The notes beneath the pieces were generated by a model, which ran no database searches, was not told the origin of the DNA, and worked only from the letters and a program-made list of their open reading frames with translations. Made by a program: the position numbers and the translations under genes. From positions 5,642,001 through 5,706,000 of the forward strand of contig NZ_PJMX01000001.1 in assembly GCF_002846415.1 (NCBI RefSeq): DNA of 64,000 bases, read 5' to 3'. Position 1 is the first letter of the stretch. Each line of letters starts with the position of its first letter. The stretch comes from Streptomyces sp. TLI_146. GTDB taxonomy: Bacteria; Actinomycetota; Actinomycetes; Streptomycetales; Streptomycetaceae. Positions 8,993 to 17,113 of this stretch are shown here, piece by piece.

Positions 8993-10828
8993 GTGGCGCG
9001 CGACATCGCGGCTCCCACCTCTGTCCCGACGAACCACCAGGAGCTGGTCTCCTGGGTAGACGAGATCGCAGCCATCACGCAGCCGGACAGGGTGGTCTGG
9101 TGCGACGGTTCCGAGGCCGAGTACGAGCGCCTCTGCGAGGAGCTCGTCGCCAAGGGCACGTTCAAGAAGCTCGACCCGATCAAGCGCCCGAACTCGTACT
9201 ACGCCGCGTCCGACCCGACCGATGTCGCACGGGTCGAGGACCGCACCTTCATCTGCTCCGAGAAGGAGGAGGACGCGGGGCCGACCAACCACTGGAAGGC
9301 TCCGGCGGAGATGAAAGAGATCTTCGCGGGTGAGAAGGGGATCTTCCGGGGCTCGATGCGCGGCCGCACCATGTACGTCGTGCCCTTCTGCATGGGCCCG
9401 CTCGGCTCGGACCTCTCCGCGATCGGCGTCGAGATCACCGACTCCGCCTACGTCGCGGTCTCCATGCGCACGATGACCCGCATGGGACAGCCGGTCCTCG
9501 ACGAGCTCGGCACCGACGGCTTCTTCGTCAAGGCCGTCCACACCCTGGGCGCCCCGCTGGAGGCGGGCGAGGCCGACGTGCCGTGGCCCTGCAACTCCAC
9601 CAAGTACATCTCGCACTTCCCCGAGACCCGCGAGATCTGGTCGTACGGCTCGGGCTACGGCGGCAACGCGCTGCTCGGCAAGAAGTGCTACGCGCTGCGC
9701 ATCGCCTCCGTCATGGCGCGCGACGAGGGCTGGCTCGCCGAGCACATGCTCATCCTCAAGCTGACCCCGCCGCAGGGCGAGTCGAAGTACGTGGCCGCCG
9801 CGTTCCCGAGCGCCTGCGGCAAGACCAACCTCGCCATGCTGGAGCCGACGATCTCCGGCTGGACCGTCGAGACCATCGGCGACGACATCGCGTGGATGCG
9901 GTTCGGCGAAGACGGCCGGCTGTACGCGATCAACCCCGAGGCCGGTTTCTTCGGCGTCGCGCCCGGCACCGGTGAGCACACCAACGCCAACGCGATGAAG
10001 ACGCTGTGGGGCAACTCGGTCTTCACCAACGTCGCGCTCACCGAGGACGGCGACGTGTGGTGGGAGGGCATGACGGAGGAGGCGCCCGCGCACCTCACCG
10101 ACTGGAAGGGCAACGCCTGGACGCCCGAGTCCGAGACCCCGGCCGCCCACCCCAACGCCCGCTTCACCGTCCCGGCCGGCCAGTGCCCGACGATCGCCCC
10201 CGAGTGGGAGGACCCCAAGGGCGTCCCGATCTCCGCGATCCTCTTCGGCGGCCGCCGCGCCTCCGCCGTACCGCTGGTGACCGAGTCCTTCGACTGGAAC
10301 CACGGCGTCTTCCTCGGTGCGAACGTCGCCTCCGAGAAGACCGCCGCCGCCGAGGGCAAGGTCGGCGAGCTGCGCCGCGACCCGTTCGCGATGCTCCCGT
10401 TCTGCGGCTACAACATGGGCGACTACATGGCCCACTGGGTCAAGGTCGGTGCACACGCCGTCGCAAAGGGGGACGCCGCCAAGCTGCCCAAGATCTACTA
10501 CGTGAACTGGTTCCGCAAGAACGACGCGGGCAAGTTCGTGTGGCCCGGCTTCGGCGAGAACAGCCGTGTCCTGAAGTGGATCGTGGAGCGCCTGGAGGGC
10601 AAGGCCGAGGGCGTCGAGACGCCGATCGGCATCCTGCCCACCAAGGAGTCCCTGGACACCGAGGGCCTCGACCTGCCCGAGGCGGACCTGGAGTTCCTGC
10701 TCAAGGTCGACACCGAGGTCTGGCGCGAGGAGGCGGCGCTGATCCCCGAGCACCTCAACACCTTCGGCGACCACACGCCCAAGGAGCTGTGGGACGAGTA
10801 CCGCTCGCTGGTCGCCCGCCTGGGCTGA
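8993..10828 (+). CDS. pckG: Phosphoenolpyruvate carboxykinase (GTP)
   Basis: The enzyme converts oxaloacetate and GTP to phosphoenolpyruvate, CO2 and GDP, the main entry from the TCA cycle to gluconeogenesis. The protein has 611 residues, the normal size for the GTP class. The GTG start at 8993 is preceded by AAGGAG at a 5-nt spacing. The P-loop/kinase-1a motif FPSACGKTN contains the reactive Cys275; IGDDIAWMRF gives the kinase-2 metal site; RVLKWIVERLEG and the aromatic YYVNWFRKND segment belong to the guanine-binding C-terminus. It is monocistronic, with a hairpin terminator 84 nt past the stop. Confidence 0.97.
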   Translation: MARDIAAPTSVPTNHQELVSWVDEIAAITQPDRVVWCDGSEAEYERLCEELVAKGTFKKLDPIKRPNSYYAASDPTDVARVEDRTFICSEKEEDAGPTNHWKAPAEMKEIFAGEKGIFRGSMRGRTMYVVPFCMGPLGSDLSAIGVEITDSAYVAVSMRTMTRMGQPVLDELGTDGFFVKAVHTLGAPLEAGEADVPWPCNSTKYISHFPETREIWSYGSGYGGNALLGKKCYALRIASVMARDEGWLAEHMLILKLTPPQGESKYVAAAFPSACGKTNLAMLEPTISGWTVETIGDDIAWMRFGEDGRLYAINPEAGFFGVAPGTGEHTNANAMKTLWGNSVFTNVALTEDGDVWWEGMTEEAPAHLTDWKGNAWTPESETPAAHPNARFTVPAGQCPTIAPEWEDPKGVPISAILFGGRRASAVPLVTESFDWNHGVFLGANVASEKTAAAEGKVGELRRDPFAMLPFCGYNMGDYMAHWVKVGAHAVAKGDAAKLPKIYYVNWFRKNDAGKFVWPGFGENSRVLKWIVERLEGKAEGVETPIGILPTKESLDTEGLDLPEADLEFLLKVDTEVWREEAALIPEHLNTFGDHTPKELWDEYRSLVARLG

Positions 10829-10911
10829 CCCGCCCGCCCGAGACTCGTGGCGGGCTGCCCCGAAACACCGCCCTGACCAGTGGGGTCACGACGGTCCGCC
10901 ACGACATGATC

Positions 10912-10944
10912 GGCCCCCGGAGCCCCCTCACGGCTCCGGGGGCC
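10912..10944 (+). terminator. Terminator after pckG
   Basis: A perfect 13-bp stem (GGCCCCCGGAGCC) with a 7-nt loop is followed by GGATCGTTTT. The region up to the next start (11050) holds no other feature I can support. Confidence 0.8.
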
Positions 10945-11049
10945 GGATCGTTTTCCCGGGGTGGTTTTTCGCCAGGGCGGCTGCCGGGAGCGGGTGTTCG
11001 CGGGACACTCGGACCCGGAGCGCGTTGGGCCAGTGAGGGGGCGCGGAGC

Positions 11050-12045
11050 GTGCGCACACCGGTGAGTGATCCGCTGCGGGTGGGGCCGTACCGCATAGTC
11101 GGGCGGCTGGGGTCCGGCGGGATGGGGTGGGTGTATCTGGGACGCTCGCCCGCGGGCCGGGCCGTCGCGGTCAAGGTCGTACGGCCCGAACTCGCCGCCG
11201 ACGAGGAGTTCCGGCGGCGCTTCGCCCGCGAGGTGGCCGCCGCGCGGCTGGTCGGCGGGGCGTTCACGGCGGCGGTCGTCGACGCCGACCCGGACGCCGA
11301 ACTGCCCTGGCTGGCCACGGCGTACGTGCCCGGTCCCTCCCTGTCGGAGGCGGTCGGCGCGGACGGGCCGCTCACCGGGGGGCAGGCACGGCGCCTCGGG
11401 GCCGGGCTGGTGGAGGCGCTCCAGGCGATCCACGGCGCCGGAGTGGTCCACCGCGACCTCAAGCCGTCGAACGTGCTGCTCGCCTCCGACGGGCCGCGCG
11501 TGATCGACTTCGGCATCTCGGCGGTGGCCGGGGCGACCGGGCTGACCCGGGCCGGGCAGCTGATGGGGACGCCGCCGTACATGTCGCCCGAGCAGATGAC
11601 CGGCGCCCACGCCGGGCCCGCCAGCGACGTGTTCTCGCTCGGCGGGGTCCTGGTCTACGCCGTCGCGGGGTACGCGCCGTTCCGGCACGGCGCCGGGGTG
11701 GCCTACCGGGTGGTGCACGCCGAGCCCGAACTCGACGACGTACCCGGGGAGTTGGTGGACCTGGTCGCCGCGTGCCTGGCCAAGCGGCCCGAGGACCGGC
11801 CGACCCTTGACGCGCTGCTCCAGGGGCTGATCGGCCCGGACGCGGGCGCCGCGCGGGCGCTCACCTGGCCGCCGCCCACGGTGGCCCGGCGCATCCGGGT
11901 GCGCACCGGCGAGCTGCAGGGCCGCCAGGCGTCCGGGGCCAAGGCGTCGCTGCCGTCCTGTCTGCTGCTGCACGCCCAGACGCTGCTCGACGCGGGGCTC
12001 AGCGACGCCATGGTGATCGAGGCGGTGGGCCGTGCGGCACTCTGA
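11050..12045 (+). CDS. Serine/threonine protein kinase (Pkn2-like), cytoplasmic
   Basis: The protein has 331 residues. GTG 11050 was chosen (GGAG just upstream, and the kinase fold begins at residue 10); GTG 11062 is possible. Hanks motifs are complete: GSGGMGWVYLG loop (21-31), catalytic Lys42 in AVKVV, HRDLKPSN with Asp136, DFG at 153-155, and MGTPPYMSPEQ. After the kinase domain (to about residue 270) a 60-residue tail contains no membrane segment or PASTA repeats, so it is a soluble kinase. It overlaps the following YbjN-like gene by 14 nt and lies just upstream of the TerY-type triad, suggesting a common signalling cascade. Confidence 0.93.
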   Translation: MRTPVSDPLRVGPYRIVGRLGSGGMGWVYLGRSPAGRAVAVKVVRPELAADEEFRRRFAREVAAARLVGGAFTAAVVDADPDAELPWLATAYVPGPSLSEAVGADGPLTGGQARRLGAGLVEALQAIHGAGVVHRDLKPSNVLLASDGPRVIDFGISAVAGATGLTRAGQLMGTPPYMSPEQMTGAHAGPASDVFSLGGVLVYAVAGYAPFRHGAGVAYRVVHAEPELDDVPGELVDLVAACLAKRPEDRPTLDALLQGLIGPDAGAARALTWPPPTVARRIRVRTGELQGRQASGAKASLPSCLLLHAQTLLDAGLSDAMVIEAVGRAAL

Positions 12046-12490
12046 GGGGACGCCGGGCGGCGACGGGAGAGACCTGGGCGTCCAGTGGCGGTCGCTGGTC
12101 CACGGCTGGGCGGCCGGGCGCCATCTGCGCTGCGAGGAGGACACGGTCTCCGTCTCGCTCCGCTTCGACCTCGCGGACGCCGGAAGGGCGGTCACCGTCC
12201 GGTTCATGACCACCACCAAACTGCTGGTCGCGTTCATGACCGACGGCCGGTTCCTGCGCGGCGACCAACTGGCGACGGCCGCCGCCGCGGCCAACGCGTG
12301 GAACACCGAACAGCTGGTCCCGATGCTGTCGGTGTGGGACGTACGGGGGCCGCGGCCCTGTATCGCCGGGGTGTGCACGCTGCCGCTCAACTGCCGGATG
12401 AACCAGCCCGAATTCGATTCCCTGGCCGGGGACTGGGTGGAACAGTCGAGGCAGATGTTCGTCCGGTGTCACCAGGTGTTCCAGTTGTAG
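12032..12490 (+). CDS. YbjN-like (type III chaperone-fold) protein
   Basis: The protein has 152 residues starting with GTG at 12032 inside the end of the kinase gene, which implies translational coupling. The pattern TTTKLLVAFMTDGRFLRGDQ, then an AAAANAWNTEQLVP helix and a strand, matches the YbjN domain, a fold related to type III secretion chaperones that binds partner proteins. Bacterial members are described as sensory or stress regulators; in actinobacteria they often sit beside kinases. A likely role is adaptor or substrate of the upstream kinase, but this is inferred from context only. Confidence 0.7.
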   Translation: MRHSEGTPGGDGRDLGVQWRSLVHGWAAGRHLRCEEDTVSVSLRFDLADAGRAVTVRFMTTTKLLVAFMTDGRFLRGDQLATAAAAANAWNTEQLVPMLSVWDVRGPRPCIAGVCTLPLNCRMNQPEFDSLAGDWVEQSRQMFVRCHQVFQL

Positions 12491-12597
12491 GCGGGATTAC
12501 GGGGAATCCTCCGGGAATGGCCAAAACCCTTACGGACGACGGCCGGTGGCGTCATATTTGCGATGTGCTTTTCCGGGGGGCGGGGAGGTTTTCGCAC

Positions 12598-13596
12598 ATG
12601 GGGCAGCTCCGTTGGCCGCGCGCCGCGCGCGGGCCGTGGATGTGGGCCGGGCTGCTGGCCCTGGCCCTGCTGGCACCGGCCGTTCCGGCCGCCGCCGACG
12701 AAGGGTCCTGCACGGGCAAGCTGGCCGAGCGGCTGGAGTGCTGGGCCGGGCGCGTCGGCACCCAGGACGCGGCCGTCGTCACCCTGCACCGGCCGCTGGA
12801 GCTCGACGGGAAGACCGCCGACCTGAAACTCAAGGAGCGCGAGGCCGTGTTCGGCCGCGGCCCGCTCGTCGTCATGGTCCCGGCCGGGCACCCCACCGGA
12901 GCGGGCGGCACCCTGCTGCTCGTCCTCGCCGGGGACCGGCTCGTCGACAAGAAGGCCGAGATCACCCGGCTCGACGACAAGACCGTGACCGCCCTGCGCG
13001 AGGCGGGCGCCTGCGAGGGCAACCTGTGCGAGCTCGTCGCGCAGGAGAAGGGCAAGGGCGCGACCGTGAGCGGCGGCAAGCTCGTGGACGCGAAGCTGGC
13101 CGCCGACCTCGACCTCAACGCCGACAGCGTCGGCGGCTCCGTCGGCGGCTCCTCGCTGCTGGTCCCGGCCCTCGGCGTCGCCGCCCTGCTGCTGCTCCTG
13201 GTGACCGCGCTGGTCTTCGCCGTACGCCGCTCGCGGGGCCCGCGCCTCGCGTTCGCCGCACCCGCCGCACACCCCGCCCGTACGGCGGCCAAGAGCACGG
13301 CGAGGGCGGCCGAGCCCCCCGGCAGGCACCGCGCGGCGCCGGGCCGCGACGTGCGCAGGCCGAGCAGTCCCGGCCGCGTCGCCGTCGTACGCACCGCGCT
13401 GCACCCGCAGGGATACGTGGAGCTCGACCAGTGTCTGCGCCGGGCGGTCTGGGCCGAGCCGGGGGAGCCCGCGCCCGCCCCCGGCAGCTCCGTCGAGGTG
13501 AGCGAGGGCCGGGGCAAGGACGCCGGGATCCTGTACGCCCACGCGTGTGCCCAGGACGCGAGAACCGTCATCGACCGTGCCCAGCACGGCAGTTGA
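12598..13596 (+). CDS. Membrane protein with exported N-terminal domain, unknown family
   Basis: The protein has 332 residues. ATG 12598 was chosen because GGGGAGG lies upstream and it gives a signal peptide (basic MGQLRWPRAARGP, hydrophobic core, cleavage near PAAADE). Residues about 35-175 are extracellular, with four cysteines (CTGKLAERLEC; CEGNLC) probably in disulfides. A single membrane helix near residues 182-205 (LLVPALGVAALLLLLVTALV) is followed by RRSRG and a cytoplasmic basic Pro/Ala-rich tail that ends in a small domain (VAVVRTALHPQGYVELDQC). The topology suggests a sensor or docking protein for the kinase and phosphatase encoded on either side. I know no family for it. Confidence 0.7.
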   Translation: MGQLRWPRAARGPWMWAGLLALALLAPAVPAAADEGSCTGKLAERLECWAGRVGTQDAAVVTLHRPLELDGKTADLKLKEREAVFGRGPLVVMVPAGHPTGAGGTLLLVLAGDRLVDKKAEITRLDDKTVTALREAGACEGNLCELVAQEKGKGATVSGGKLVDAKLAADLDLNADSVGGSVGGSSLLVPALGVAALLLLLVTALVFAVRRSRGPRLAFAAPAAHPARTAAKSTARAAEPPGRHRAAPGRDVRRPSSPGRVAVVRTALHPQGYVELDQCLRRAVWAEPGEPAPAPGSSVEVSEGRGKDAGILYAHACAQDARTVIDRAQHGS

Positions 13597-13633
13597 CCCG
13601 TAGGACGAAGTACCGGGAACGGGGAGAGACCAG

Positions 13634-14398
13634 ATGCGCAGGCAGCAGCCACCCAGGACACTTCCGGCGGAGTACGCCGACATCGAGTTCGAGAACAACG
13701 CCCAACGGCTGCCGCTGGTGCTGTGCCTCGACACCTCCAGCTCGATGGCGGGCCCGCCCATCGACGCGCTCAACACGGCCCTGAGCGAATGGACCCGTGA
13801 GCTCCACGACGACGTCAGCCTCAGCTACAGCGTCGAGGTCGCCGTCATCACCTTCGGCGGCCAGGGCGTCACCGCCTGGCGCGGCGCGCAGCCGCTCGAA
13901 CCGGGCTCCCCGGTCGGCCCGTTCGTCGCCGCCCACATGTTCGAGCCGCCGCGCCTCGCCGCCTCCGGGGTGACCCTGATGACCGAGGCCCTGGAGCTCG
14001 CCATGCATGTGGTCACCGCCCGCAAGGCCGAGCTGCGCTCCCAGGGCCTGCAGTACTACCGGCCGCAGATCTGCCTGGTCACCGACGGGCTGCCGACCGA
14101 CGGCACCGGCCACATCAGCCGCACCTGGCAGCGGCTGATCCCGGTGCTCGCCGAGGAGCAGGCCGCACGGCGCTTCCGGCTGTACGCGATCGGGGTCGGC
14201 GGGCTCACCGACCTGGCCGAGCAGGTGCTCCAGGCGTACGCGCCGAAGTTCAACGCCCGGCTCCAGGGCTTCCCGTTCCGCCAGCTGCTCCAGATGATGT
14301 CGGCGAGTGCCAACGCCGAGACCAAGGGCGCGGGCGACGAGGTCTTCGAGAAGATCTTCAGCCAGTTCAAGACGCAGCGCCCGGCCTGGGAAGCCTGA
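13634..14398 (+). CDS. TerY-like von Willebrand factor A domain protein
   Basis: The protein has 254 residues with no signal peptide. The MIDAS metal-binding motif DTSSS is at residues 33-37; a conserved Thr (SGVTLMTEAL) and the Asp of CLVTDGLPTD complete the site. GGQGV and IGVGGLTDL strands follow the vWA fold. In the family, TerY-type vWA proteins form a conserved gene triad with a PP2C phosphatase and a divergent kinase, linked to Ter-type chemical-stress responses. Exactly that order follows here, 7 nt and then -4 nt apart. It probably serves as metal-dependent scaffold for the pair. Confidence 0.85.
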   Translation: MRRQQPPRTLPAEYADIEFENNAQRLPLVLCLDTSSSMAGPPIDALNTALSEWTRELHDDVSLSYSVEVAVITFGGQGVTAWRGAQPLEPGSPVGPFVAAHMFEPPRLAASGVTLMTEALELAMHVVTARKAELRSQGLQYYRPQICLVTDGLPTDGTGHISRTWQRLIPVLAEEQAARRFRLYAIGVGGLTDLAEQVLQAYAPKFNARLQGFPFRQLLQMMSASANAETKGAGDEVFEKIFSQFKTQRPAWEA

Positions 14399-14405
14399 GC
14401 GGGCC

Positions 14406-15200
14406 ATGGGGGCGCGGGAGCACGGGAGTTGGCGGGTGCACGGTCTGAGCGTGGAGGGCTACCGGCACCGCAGGGACGGCGTCGCCTGCCAGGACGCCTG
14501 GCGGTGCGCGACGGACGGGCCCGTCACGGTCCTCGCGGTCGCCGACGGCGCGGGCAGCAGGCCGCGCTCCGGCGAGGGCTCACTGCTCGCGGTCCGTCTG
14601 GCCGTCGAGCACTTCGGCCGGCTGCCCGCCGCGCGGACCGACGGGGCGGCCGCGAACCGGCTGCTGCGCCGGAGCTTCCAGCGGGTCGTGGACGACTTCC
14701 TCGACCGTACGGGCGAGGCGGCGGCCGACCACGCGACCACGCTCACCGTGGTGGTGCTCGCCCCCGGCTGGCTGGGGCACGCCAGCGTCGGGGACGGCTT
14801 CGTGGTGCTGCGGGCCGGGACCGAGGACGGCGAGCGGCAGTTCCATCTGCTGCCGCAGCCCGCCGCCGTGAGCGAGTACAGCAACGAGACGGTGTTCCTC
14901 AGCACCCCGGACGCCGCCCGCTGGGTGCGGACCGACTGCGTACGGGACGACGGCGTCGACGGTGTCCTGCTCTCCACCGACGGCCTGGCCCAGGCCGCGC
15001 TGTCCTGGTCGGGGGGCGCCCCGCAGGCGCCCAACGAGTCCTTCGCGGCGGCCGTGCTGCGCTCCCTGGACACGGAGGCGGTGGAGTCCGGCGACGAGGA
15101 CGACCGGCTGGCCGCGCTGCTGAGGTCCGACCGGCTGACCGCGCTCAACGGGGACGACAAGACGCTTTTGCGGGCGGTACGTACGGGAGGGGGCGCATGA
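14406..15200 (+). CDS. PP2C-family Ser/Thr protein phosphatase (TerY triad)
   Basis: The protein has 264 residues. ATG 14406, 7 nt after the vWA stop, is used because the PP2C fold starts at once (SVEGYRHRRDGVACQD). Metal-binding aspartates are seen in VADGAGS, in LSTDGLAQ, and in the final GDDKTLL motif. The size is at the short end for PP2C, lacking a lid. It would remove phosphate from substrates of the downstream kinase and perhaps the kinase at 11050. Its stop overlaps the start of the kinase gene (ATGA). Confidence 0.88.
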   Translation: MGAREHGSWRVHGLSVEGYRHRRDGVACQDAWRCATDGPVTVLAVADGAGSRPRSGEGSLLAVRLAVEHFGRLPAARTDGAAANRLLRRSFQRVVDDFLDRTGEAAADHATTLTVVVLAPGWLGHASVGDGFVVLRAGTEDGERQFHLLPQPAAVSEYSNETVFLSTPDAARWVRTDCVRDDGVDGVLLSTDGLAQAALSWSGGAPQAPNESFAAAVLRSLDTEAVESGDEDDRLAALLRSDRLTALNGDDKTLLRAVRTGGGA

Positions 15201-16333
15201 GCGCGCCGAGCGGGCGGACCGTGCTCCTGGGCGGGGTGCCGGTGGTGCTCGCCGCCGAGCCGCTCAAGGGCGGCGGCCAGGCGGCCGTCTACCCCGTCGA
15301 GGGCGACGACCGGGTCGTCGTCAAGCTCTACCGGGACCCGCCCGGCCCCGAGCAGGAGCGCCGGCTGACCCGGATGCTCACGATGTCCCCGCTCGGCGGG
15401 CGCCCCACCGACCGCTCCCAGCGGCCCGAACTCGCCTGGCCGACCGCGCCCGCGCGGGCGCCGGGGGGCGCGTTCCTGGGGTACGCGATGCAGCGGTTCG
15501 GGGAGCCCGAACACGTCCAGCTGGTGGGCCTGTTCACCCGCGCCCAGCGCATCCGGCTCTTCCACCAGCGGGCCGACTGGCGGTTCCTGCTGGGCGTCGC
15601 CTGGAACCTCGCGTTCATGACGGCCCGGATGCACCACGAGGGCCTGGTCATCGGGGACTTCTCCAGCAGCAACGTGGTGGTCGACGCGAACGGCTTCATC
15701 ACGTTCCTGGACTGCGACTCCATCGCCTTCACCGACGCGGTCACGGGGGAGCTGTTCCCCTGTCTGATGCACACGACGGACTACTCGGCGCCGGAGCGGC
15801 TGGCGGGGGGACCGGCGACCCGCGCGAGCGACGACTTCGCGCTGGCGGTGCTGGTCTACCAGCTGCTGACGGCCGGGAACCACCCCTTCGGCGGCGTCCC
15901 GCACGACAGCGCGCCGGAGTCGACGGTCCAGGACAACATCGCGGCGAGCATCTCGTACGTGGTGCGGCCGGAGCGGGTCGTGGTGCCGCGCGGGACCGTG
16001 GACCCGTCCGTGCTCCCGCCCGAGCTGCTCGGCCTGTCCCGGGCGGCGTTCGGCCCCGGCGTCCTGGACCCCGCGGCCCGCCCGTCGGCGGAGGACTGGC
16101 TGCGGGCGCTGGACCGGGAGCGCGCGCTGGTACGGGTGTGCCCGGACCGCCCGATGCACACGTACGGCTCGCACTTGTCCGGGTGTCCGTGGTGCGGCCG
16201 GGCGTCGGTGACGGGCCACGACGTCTTCAACCTGGGCCCGGCCCCGGCGCCCCCGCAGCCCGCCCGGACGGGGACGGCGTTGCTGATCGGGTTGGCGCTG
16301 CTGGTGCTCCTGATCGTGATCCTGTCGCTCTGA
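15197..16333 (+). CDS. Atypical protein kinase with zinc ribbon and C-terminal membrane anchor (TerY triad)
   Basis: The protein has 378 residues. Its kinase domain is divergent: a GGGQAAVYPV glycine loop, Lys43 in VVVKLYR, the catalytic loop reads VIGDFSSSNVVV (Asp154, Asn159) in place of HRDLKPEN, and DFG reads DCD (172-174). These changes are characteristic of the TerY-associated kinase group. Four cysteine/histidine positions near 315-333 (CPDRPMH...CPWC) form a probable zinc ribbon, and residues about 357-378 form one C-terminal membrane helix, anchoring the kinase to the cytoplasmic face. It is the last gene of the cluster and is followed by a repeat element that may end transcription. 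Confidence 0.85.
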   Translation: MSAPSGRTVLLGGVPVVLAAEPLKGGGQAAVYPVEGDDRVVVKLYRDPPGPEQERRLTRMLTMSPLGGRPTDRSQRPELAWPTAPARAPGGAFLGYAMQRFGEPEHVQLVGLFTRAQRIRLFHQRADWRFLLGVAWNLAFMTARMHHEGLVIGDFSSSNVVVDANGFITFLDCDSIAFTDAVTGELFPCLMHTTDYSAPERLAGGPATRASDDFALAVLVYQLLTAGNHPFGGVPHDSAPESTVQDNIAASISYVVRPERVVVPRGTVDPSVLPPELLGLSRAAFGPGVLDPAARPSAEDWLRALDRERALVRVCPDRPMHTYGSHLSGCPWCGRASVTGHDVFNLGPAPAPPQPARTGTALLIGLALLVLLIVILSL

Positions 16334-16345
16334 CACCAGGCGCGC

Positions 16346-16601
16346 CCCGGTGGCGGGCTGAGCGCGCAGTTCCCCGCGCCCCTTAATGGGTGCGTTGTCG
16401 TCTGCGGACCGTGCTGGGTTGCTCGCGCAGTTCCCCGCGCCCCTAGGGGGTATGGGCGAGTGCGATGGCGAAGCCGAGCCTTATAGGGGCGCGGGGAACT
16501 GCGCGACCAGTTGGGGACGGCCTGTAGACGAACTCCGGGCTATTAAGGGGCGCGGGGAACTGCGCGACCAGCCACAGACAACCCGCAGACGAACTCCGGG
16601 C
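16346..16601. repeat. Repeat element: two forward and two inverted copies of the 17-bp core
   Basis: Cores CGCGCAGTTCCCCGCGC lie at about 16363 and 16424, and their complements at about 16489 and 16550. Flanks carry the TCTGCGGACC / GTAGACGAACTCCGG arms. It can form large hairpins between convergent genes and probably ends transcription from both sides. Confidence 0.9.
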
Positions 16602-16654
16602 ACAAGGGATGGCTCCCGGTCCGCGGACCTCCGCGGCGCGCGGACCGGGGCCGA

Positions 16655-17026
16655 TCAGGGGGCCAGCGCCAGCGCGTGCGCGTCCATCCGCTCCGCCGCC
16701 AGGATCGCCGCCGCAGTGTCCGCGCGCGACGCGGCGACCACCAGGGCGCGGCCCGCCAGCGCGTGCGCGCGGCCGTGCAGCGAGGCCGGGGCGTCGCCGC
16801 GCAGCCCCGCGTGGCGCACCGGCGGCATCCCGCCCCGCAGCCGCGCGATCTGCCGCGCTATCGCGTCCCCGGCCGAGACGAGACCCAGCTCGTCGGTCAC
16901 CGCGAGCAGCGCCGCCAGATGCCCGGCGAGCTGGATGTCCAGCTCCTCCTCACGGGAGCGGTGCGGAACGCGCATGTCGGAGGCCATCGTGCTGTGCACC
17001 GACTTCGTCCGGATCGGTTCGTACAT
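16655..17026 (-). CDS. Conserved-looking small protein of unknown function
   Basis: The protein has 123 residues, starting at ATG 17026 with AAGGAGG 7 nt upstream. It is soluble and mainly helical: SREEELDIQLAGHLAALLAV, then an Ala-rich C-terminal half, with no cysteine or membrane segment and no recognised motif. Codon use is normal for the window, so it is a real gene. Its only distinctive context is a palindromic operator overlapping its promoter (17073-17087), so expression is likely under a dedicated repressor. Function is unknown. Confidence 0.7.
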   Translation of the reverse strand: MYEPIRTKSVHSTMASDMRVPHRSREEELDIQLAGHLAALLAVTDELGLVSAGDAIARQIARLRGGMPPVRHAGLRGDAPASLHGRAHALAGRALVVAASRADTAAAILAAERMDAHALALAP

Positions 17027-17072
17027 GGGATGGCCTCCTTCAACGTCCAGCGTCGCAGGAGACCATCCTATC

Positions 17073-17087
17073 TTAGATTCTGTCTAA
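17073..17087. promoter_or_regulatory. TTAGA-N5-TCTAA palindrome overlapping the promoter of the 17026 gene
   Basis: The sequence TTAGATTCTGTCTAA lies 47-61 nt upstream of the start codon. In the gene's direction ACTTTAGACAGAATCTAAG is followed by TAGGAT, a likely -10. AT-rich 15-bp palindromes of this type recall Fur/PerR- or DtxR-like metal or redox repressor sites, but it does not match the actinomycete TTAGG-type iron box. Confidence 0.5.
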
Positions 17088-17113
17088 AGTTGAGTTGATG
17101 CCAGCAGCGCGCG

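Noticed and set aside
8723..10774. 683-codon open frame antisense to pckG
   Set aside because: Composition of a complementary-strand shadow; pckG motifs on the plus strand are complete.
15650..15720. Degenerate HRD and DFG motifs in the triad kinase considered as a pseudokinase
   Set aside because: The GDF...N and DCD variants keep the catalytic Asp, Asn and metal Asp and are usual in TerY-linked kinases.
17073..17087. Classical iron box (DmdR/IdeR site)
   Set aside because: Half-sites are TTAGA/TCTAA with a 15-bp span, not the 19-bp TTAGG...CCTAA pattern.
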